Shown: positions 4,702 to 5,126 of the stretch, one piece after another
Layout: each line of letters opens with the position of its first letter
Position numbering within the stretch: the first letter of the stretch is position 1
NCBI GenBank assembly: GCA_014729615.1
Contig: WJJQ01000051.1
Coordinates: forward strand, 1-5,126
Reading direction: 5' to 3'
Length of the DNA: 5,126 bases
Origin: Candidatus Peregrinibacteria bacterium
GTDB lineage: Bacteria > Patescibacteriota > Gracilibacteria > UBA1369
Notes under the pieces: model-generated
Databases searched by the model: none
What the model was told of the DNA's origin: nothing
Seen by the model: only the letters and a program-made list of their open reading frames with translations
Made by a program: the position numbers and the translations under genes

Positions 4702-5126
4702 TTAGCATTGTTTGGCATTAACACTGCGAATACAATCAATGGTTTGATTTTCGTATTTAAAAGAAGAGTCAATCACGGTTTTAAGATCAATCAAGTTTTC
4801 AACAATTTGTTTTGTAAAGACGTCGGATGTTTCACCGTAAAGAGCTTGATATTCGCTTAAATATAAGATTTCTTGTTGTGCCAGTTGATAAGCGTCAGAG
4901 GCGACACCTGATGCTAGCTGTATTTGTTCAATGGTAGGATTATTTCCACTACCCAAATTGGGCAGGTTATTTAAAAGCTCATCTTTAATCTGTTGAAAAC
5001 CTTCTTTTGGGGTTAAACCGTTAACTTTAACATCAACAAAACCACCAATAAATTTTCTGCCCAGGTCCATTGATGTATTTGCCATTCTATCCCAAGCCTC
5101 TTCTGTCCTTTCTCTGGCTTGTTGGA
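4702..5126 (-). CDS. Unidentified protein, C-terminal part (5' end outside window)
   Basis: The minus-strand frame is open from the right edge of the window to a TAA at 4704-4702, showing 140 residues. A methionine at nt 5085 could be read as a start, but the frame continues upstream as QQARERTEEAWDRM, which looks like normal helical protein sequence, and no ribosome binding site precedes the ATG, so I treat the gene as truncated at its 5' end. The visible part is mostly helical and mixed-charge, with a short Gly/Asn-rich break (NLGSGNNPT) in the middle. It ends with two cysteines ten positions apart (C131 and the final residue C140), which could form a disulfide if the domain is exported. 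No transmembrane segment or catalytic motif is seen in this piece, and I do not recognise the family. It is convergent with the zinc-ribbon operon and shares the terminator region with it. Confidence 0.7.
   Translation of the reverse strand, partial: QQARERTEEAWDRMANTSMDLGRKFIGGFVDVKVNGLTPKEGFQQIKDELLNNLPNLGSGNNPTIEQIQLASGVASDAYQLAQQEILYLSEYQALYGETSDVFTKQIVENLIDLKTVIDSSFKYENQTIDCIRSVNAKQC

Overview
The window reads as a stretch of AT-rich bacterial chromosome. It carries one clear housekeeping gene (uvrA), one membrane protease gene cut by the left edge, a small regulator operon, and the 3' end of an unidentified gene on the opposite strand. I suspect a Candidate Phyla Radiation (Patescibacteria) genome or something similar. 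The reasons are the compact layout, A/T-rich codon use, weak or absent Shine-Dalgarno sequences, a PrsW-family protease, and a small excisionase-type HTH protein with a long lysine-rich tail. This is inference from style, not from a taxonomic marker. The genetic code looks standard: TGA never occurs in frame in the 961 codons of uvrA, so the UGA=Gly code of Gracilibacteria/Absconditabacteria is not in use.

Layout. 2-706 (+): PrsW-like intramembrane protease, N-terminus outside the window, followed by a good intrinsic terminator at 728-756. 774-3659 (+): complete uvrA, the DNA damage recognition ATPase of nucleotide excision repair. 3660-3997: a very AT-rich spacer with a perfect 10-bp inverted repeat, two groups of four TTTAA-type repeats spaced 10-11 bp, two A8 tracts exactly 10 bp apart, and a TTACCAC/GTGGTAA inverted pair whose second arm overlaps a candidate promoter. 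3998-4351 (+): HTH_17/excisionase-like DNA-binding protein with a Lys-rich and then Val-Lys-Glu repeat tail. 4356-4535 (+): a 59-residue zinc-ribbon microprotein starting 4 bp after the HTH stop. 4491-4680 (+): a stretch dense in potential RNA hairpins that ends in a strong 14-bp terminator with a T8 tract. 4702-5126 (-): C-terminal 140 residues of an unrecognised protein, convergent with the operon.

How the parts may work together. PrsW and uvrA are separated by a terminator and are probably independent units. The HTH gene and the zinc-ribbon gene look like one two-gene transcript. The HTH protein may act on the unusual AT-rich spacer in front of it (autoregulation is inferred, not shown). 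The region after the zinc-ribbon gene is either an elaborate 3' UTR or a separate structured RNA. The most interesting part of the window is 3660-4680: a phased-repeat control region, an HTH/zinc-ribbon pair, and a structured RNA tail.
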